Source: CBFGRU01 sp965651255
GTDB taxonomy: Bacteria; Planctomycetota; Phycisphaerae; Phycisphaerales; SM1A02
Assembly: GCA_965651255.1 (NCBI GenBank)
Contig: CBFGRU010000155.1
Span: 1-7,551 of the forward strand
Direction: 5' to 3'
Length of the DNA stretch: 7,551 nt
A program made the position numbers and the translations under genes. Under the pieces are notes generated by a model. The model did no database searches, was not told the origin of the DNA, and saw only the letters and a list, made by a program, of their open reading frames with translations. Positions 6,711 through 7,551 of the stretch are shown here, in pieces. Every line of letters begins with the position of its first letter. Position 1 is the first letter of the stretch.

Positions 6711-7017
6711 TCGGAAAACACACTTCCTGATCCCAGCTAACACAACGGGCATCGGCCCAGCAAGGTTGACTACCGCCACCAGAAGCAACATCACAGTCAA
6801 ACGGAAGCGAGCCCACTTGTCCACATCGTTCGATCTCGGGACAGGTATACCCGCCAGGGCCCGGGTTTACAGGGCACGTTACTAGTATCATGTTTTCGGA
6901 ATTGCAACACTTGAATCCACCGCGAATATCAATCGCAGCCATGCTCCGAGGGCATTGCATGGCATAGATGCTCCCAAATGCAAGTGCTGCAAGTGCGAAG
7001 TGTGTGATCCGGAACAT
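6694..7017 (-). CDS. Small secreted Cys-rich protein, 107 aa, first gene of the operon
   Basis: I recognise no family. The N-terminus is a signal peptide: MFRITH, then a hydrophobic run FALAALAFGSIYA; likely cleavage sites are SMA|A near residue 27 or, less likely, after residue 19. The mature part has ten cysteines (37, 38, 48, 59, 65, 75, 86, 92, 100, 106), an even number that allows five disulfides. Residues 48-65 and 75-92 share the pattern C-x10-C-x5-C with a 27-residue period. A double glycine (DIRGG, residues 33-34) lies just before FKCC. The ATG at 7017 has GAAAGG 7 nt upstream; the reading frame is open further back to 7203 but that extension has no such site. It is followed by the C39-like and MauE-like genes, so it is the obvious candidate substrate for both. 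A metal-binding or structural role is also possible. Confidence 0.8.
   Translation of the reverse strand: MFRITHFALAALAFGSIYAMQCPRSMAAIDIRGGFKCCNSENMILVTCPVNPGPGGYTCPEIERCGQVGSLPFDCDVASGGGSQPCWADARCVSWDQEVCFPNVPCP
6715..6876 (-). repeat. Two tandem 27-residue Cys repeats inside the Cys-rich protein
   Basis: Residues 48-74 (bases 6796-6876) and 75-101 (bases 6715-6795) align without gaps. Cysteines 48, 59 and 65 correspond to 75, 86 and 92, all at +27; V50/V77, G53/G80, G55/G82 and R64/R91 are also shared. That makes 7 identities over the first 18 positions. The DNA has diverged, so the duplication is old and the cysteine framework has been kept. Confidence 0.7.
6723..6728 (-). promoter_or_regulatory. 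Ribosome binding site supporting the 6710 start
   Basis: Read on the - strand this is AGGAAG, 12 nt before the ATG at 6710 and inside the end of the Cys-rich gene. The spacing is a little long. The alternatives at 6824 and 6677 have no comparable site, and the 6677 start would leave a signal peptide without any basic residue. Confidence 0.45.
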
Positions 7018-7024
7018 TGCATAC

Positions 7025-7038
7025 CCTTTCAAGAAAGG
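7025..7038 (-). promoter_or_regulatory. Ribosome binding site of the Cys-rich gene inside a perfect small palindrome
   Basis: On the - strand the sequence reads CCTTTCTTGAAAGG. The GAAAGG half is the Shine-Dalgarno sequence, 7 nt before the ATG at 7017, and the CCTTTC half is its exact complement. In mRNA the two could pair as a 5-bp stem with a 4-nt loop and hide the ribosome site, which would limit translation of the first gene of the operon. Confidence 0.55.
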
Positions 7039-7135
7039 AATCAGTGTGTATGCGGCCTTGCAGAGTTGGATGAACTCCGAGGTTTGAGCGTCGAAGTTCA
7101 ATACGCAGTGGTCGCTTCTTGACCCAGTTAGTTGA

Positions 7136-7163
7136 AATCTACCCCTCCCCTGATAGACGTCAA
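7136..7163 (-). promoter_or_regulatory. Candidate sigma-70-type promoter for the three-gene operon
   Basis: On the - strand TTGACG (7158-7163, 5 of 6 to consensus) is followed after 16 nt by TAGATT (7136-7141, 4 of 6). Transcription would begin near 7129 and leave a leader of about 110 nt before the Cys-rich gene. The rest of the 285-bp gap between 7018 and 7302 shows only the ribosome-site palindrome and, at its right end, the direct repeat. Planctomycete promoters often deviate from this consensus, so this is tentative. Confidence 0.35.
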
Positions 7164-7263
7164 GCCAAAAGCAAGGGAAATGATGTTCTCTTTTCCTGTG
7201 CATGACTGGACACGAGTGGTGACTTGTTGTTGATGAACCCGACGAACAAATCGATCGCCTTTT

Positions 7264-7341
7264 GGACAGGCGGCAGGTGTTGCGGCGACGGGTGGGGCGT
7301 GATCAGTCGTCGGTGTTGTCGATCGCGTCGGTGAGCCGGAT
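7264..7341. repeat. 78-bp direct repeat, right copy
   Basis: This is 75 of 78 identical to 2554-2631, in the same orientation. It spans 39 bp of non-coding DNA, the stop codon and the last 12 codons (IRLTDAIDNTDD) of the partial gene at the right edge. One substitution (7326) changes Ala here to Thr in the other copy. GC rises immediately to its right. Confidence 0.95.
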
Positions 7342-7551
7342 GAGGGCGTTCTGAATGTTCTCGTTCGGAAGTTCGGCGTGAAAGGGGTTGTCCGTTCGGC
7401 CATCTTCCAGCTCGAACGGAAGGGCGATGACCTTCTTCCGGGCCGGGTGGTCGGGATCGTCGATGACTTCGAGAATGCGCAGGTGGTGGGTGGCAGCATC
7501 TTCAAGGAGATAGACCGCTCTGTTGCTCGCGTGTTCTCCGGCGGGCCAGTT
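7303..7551 (-). CDS. Unrecognised protein, C-terminal 82 residues, start outside the window
   Basis: The frame runs open from the right edge to a TGA at 7303-7305 and begins NWPAGEHASNRAVYLLEDAA. I do not recognise it. The visible part is soluble and acidic, with beta-like segments (AVYLLED, LRILEVIDD, KVIALPFELEDG), which could be a small ligand-binding or regulatory domain, and a helical tail (ENIQNALIRLTDAIDNTDD). Its base composition is GC-rich like the left flank, not like the adjoining operon. The last 12 codons and the sequence after the stop are duplicated at 2554-2631. That it is a real gene is supported by the duplicated stop region, by the GC-rich codon choice and by the absence of stops over 82 codons. 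Confidence 0.7.
   Translation of the reverse strand, partial: NWPAGEHASNRAVYLLEDAATHHLRILEVIDDPDHPARKKVIALPFELEDGRTDNPFHAELPNENIQNALIRLTDAIDNTDD

Larger units (their letters stand above)
2554..7341. other. Putative inserted three-gene module bounded by 78-bp direct repeats
   Basis: The segment lies between two near-identical direct repeats 4710 bp apart and is of lower GC than both sides: 26/60, 30/60 and 26/60 in three sampled 60-bp lines, against 35/60, 39/60 and 39/60 in three flanking lines. It contains exactly one apparent operon, with all three genes on the - strand. The right repeat is the natural 3' end of the gene at the window edge, and the left repeat gives the MauE-like gene the same 12-residue tail. 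This resembles integration into a gene's 3' end that regenerates that end, or a duplication by homologous recombination. No integrase, transposase or terminal inverted repeat is visible, so mobility is not established. Confidence 0.55.

Noticed and set aside
6711..6824. GTG start at 6824 for the C39-like protein
   Set aside because: It would overlap the Cys-rich gene by 131 bp and has no ribosome site; the ATG at 6710 has AGGAAG upstream and gives a proper signal sequence.
7018..7203. Extended N-terminus of the Cys-rich protein from the ATG at 7203
   Set aside because: It would bury the signal peptide in the interior and ignore the good ribosome site before the ATG at 7017.
7128..7505. 125-codon - strand frame across the right repeat
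   Set aside because: Its sequence is Thr/Pro/Arg-rich and shadow-like. The other frame on the same strand ends exactly at the duplicated stop codon and has normal protein composition.

Overview
The window looks like a piece of a bacterial chromosome of fairly high GC, most likely from a planctomycete (perhaps Phycisphaerae-like). That placement is an inference from three things: a nuoD-nuoE pair, short dispersed CCGCTCGCGGCG-type intergenic hairpins, and a MauE-like / C39-like / Cys-rich gene set. I have low to moderate confidence in the phylum and none below it.

Left part (1-2553), high GC (39/60 G+C counted at 1261-1320). The end of nuoD runs in from the left edge. An intergenic inverted repeat built from AGGCACT/AGTGCCT units follows, then a complete nuoE and a small charged hypothetical gene, all on the + strand. 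A convergent - strand gene encodes a two-CxxC, two-helix membrane protein. nuoD and nuoE are respiratory complex I subunits; no nuoF follows nuoE here.

Middle part (2554-7341), distinctly lower GC (26/60 at 3541-3600, 30/60 at 5041-5100, 26/60 at 6241-6300). It is bounded by a 78-bp direct repeat (75/78 identical, copies exactly 4710 bp apart). It holds a - strand operon of three genes, read right to left: a small secreted Cys-rich protein with an internal 27-residue repeat; a large extracytoplasmic protein with a C39-like cysteine-peptidase domain and C-terminal membrane helices; and a MauE/DoxX-like redox membrane protein carrying a roughly 600-residue helical C-terminal domain. MauE is known to be needed for maturation of the disulfide-rich light chain of methylamine dehydrogenase. 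I therefore propose that this operon exports, oxidises and possibly trims the Cys-rich protein. That is a hypothesis, and I know of no described system with this layout.

Right part (7303-7551), high GC again (39/60 at 7441-7500). It holds the C-terminal end of an unrecognised gene on the - strand. Its last 12 codons, stop and 39 bp of downstream DNA are the sequence duplicated at the far end of the module, where they form the C-terminus of the MauE-like protein. The layout reads like an insertion into the 3' end of this gene. Removing one repeat unit would put the gene directly upstream of the CxxC membrane protein gene. No integrase or transposase is visible.
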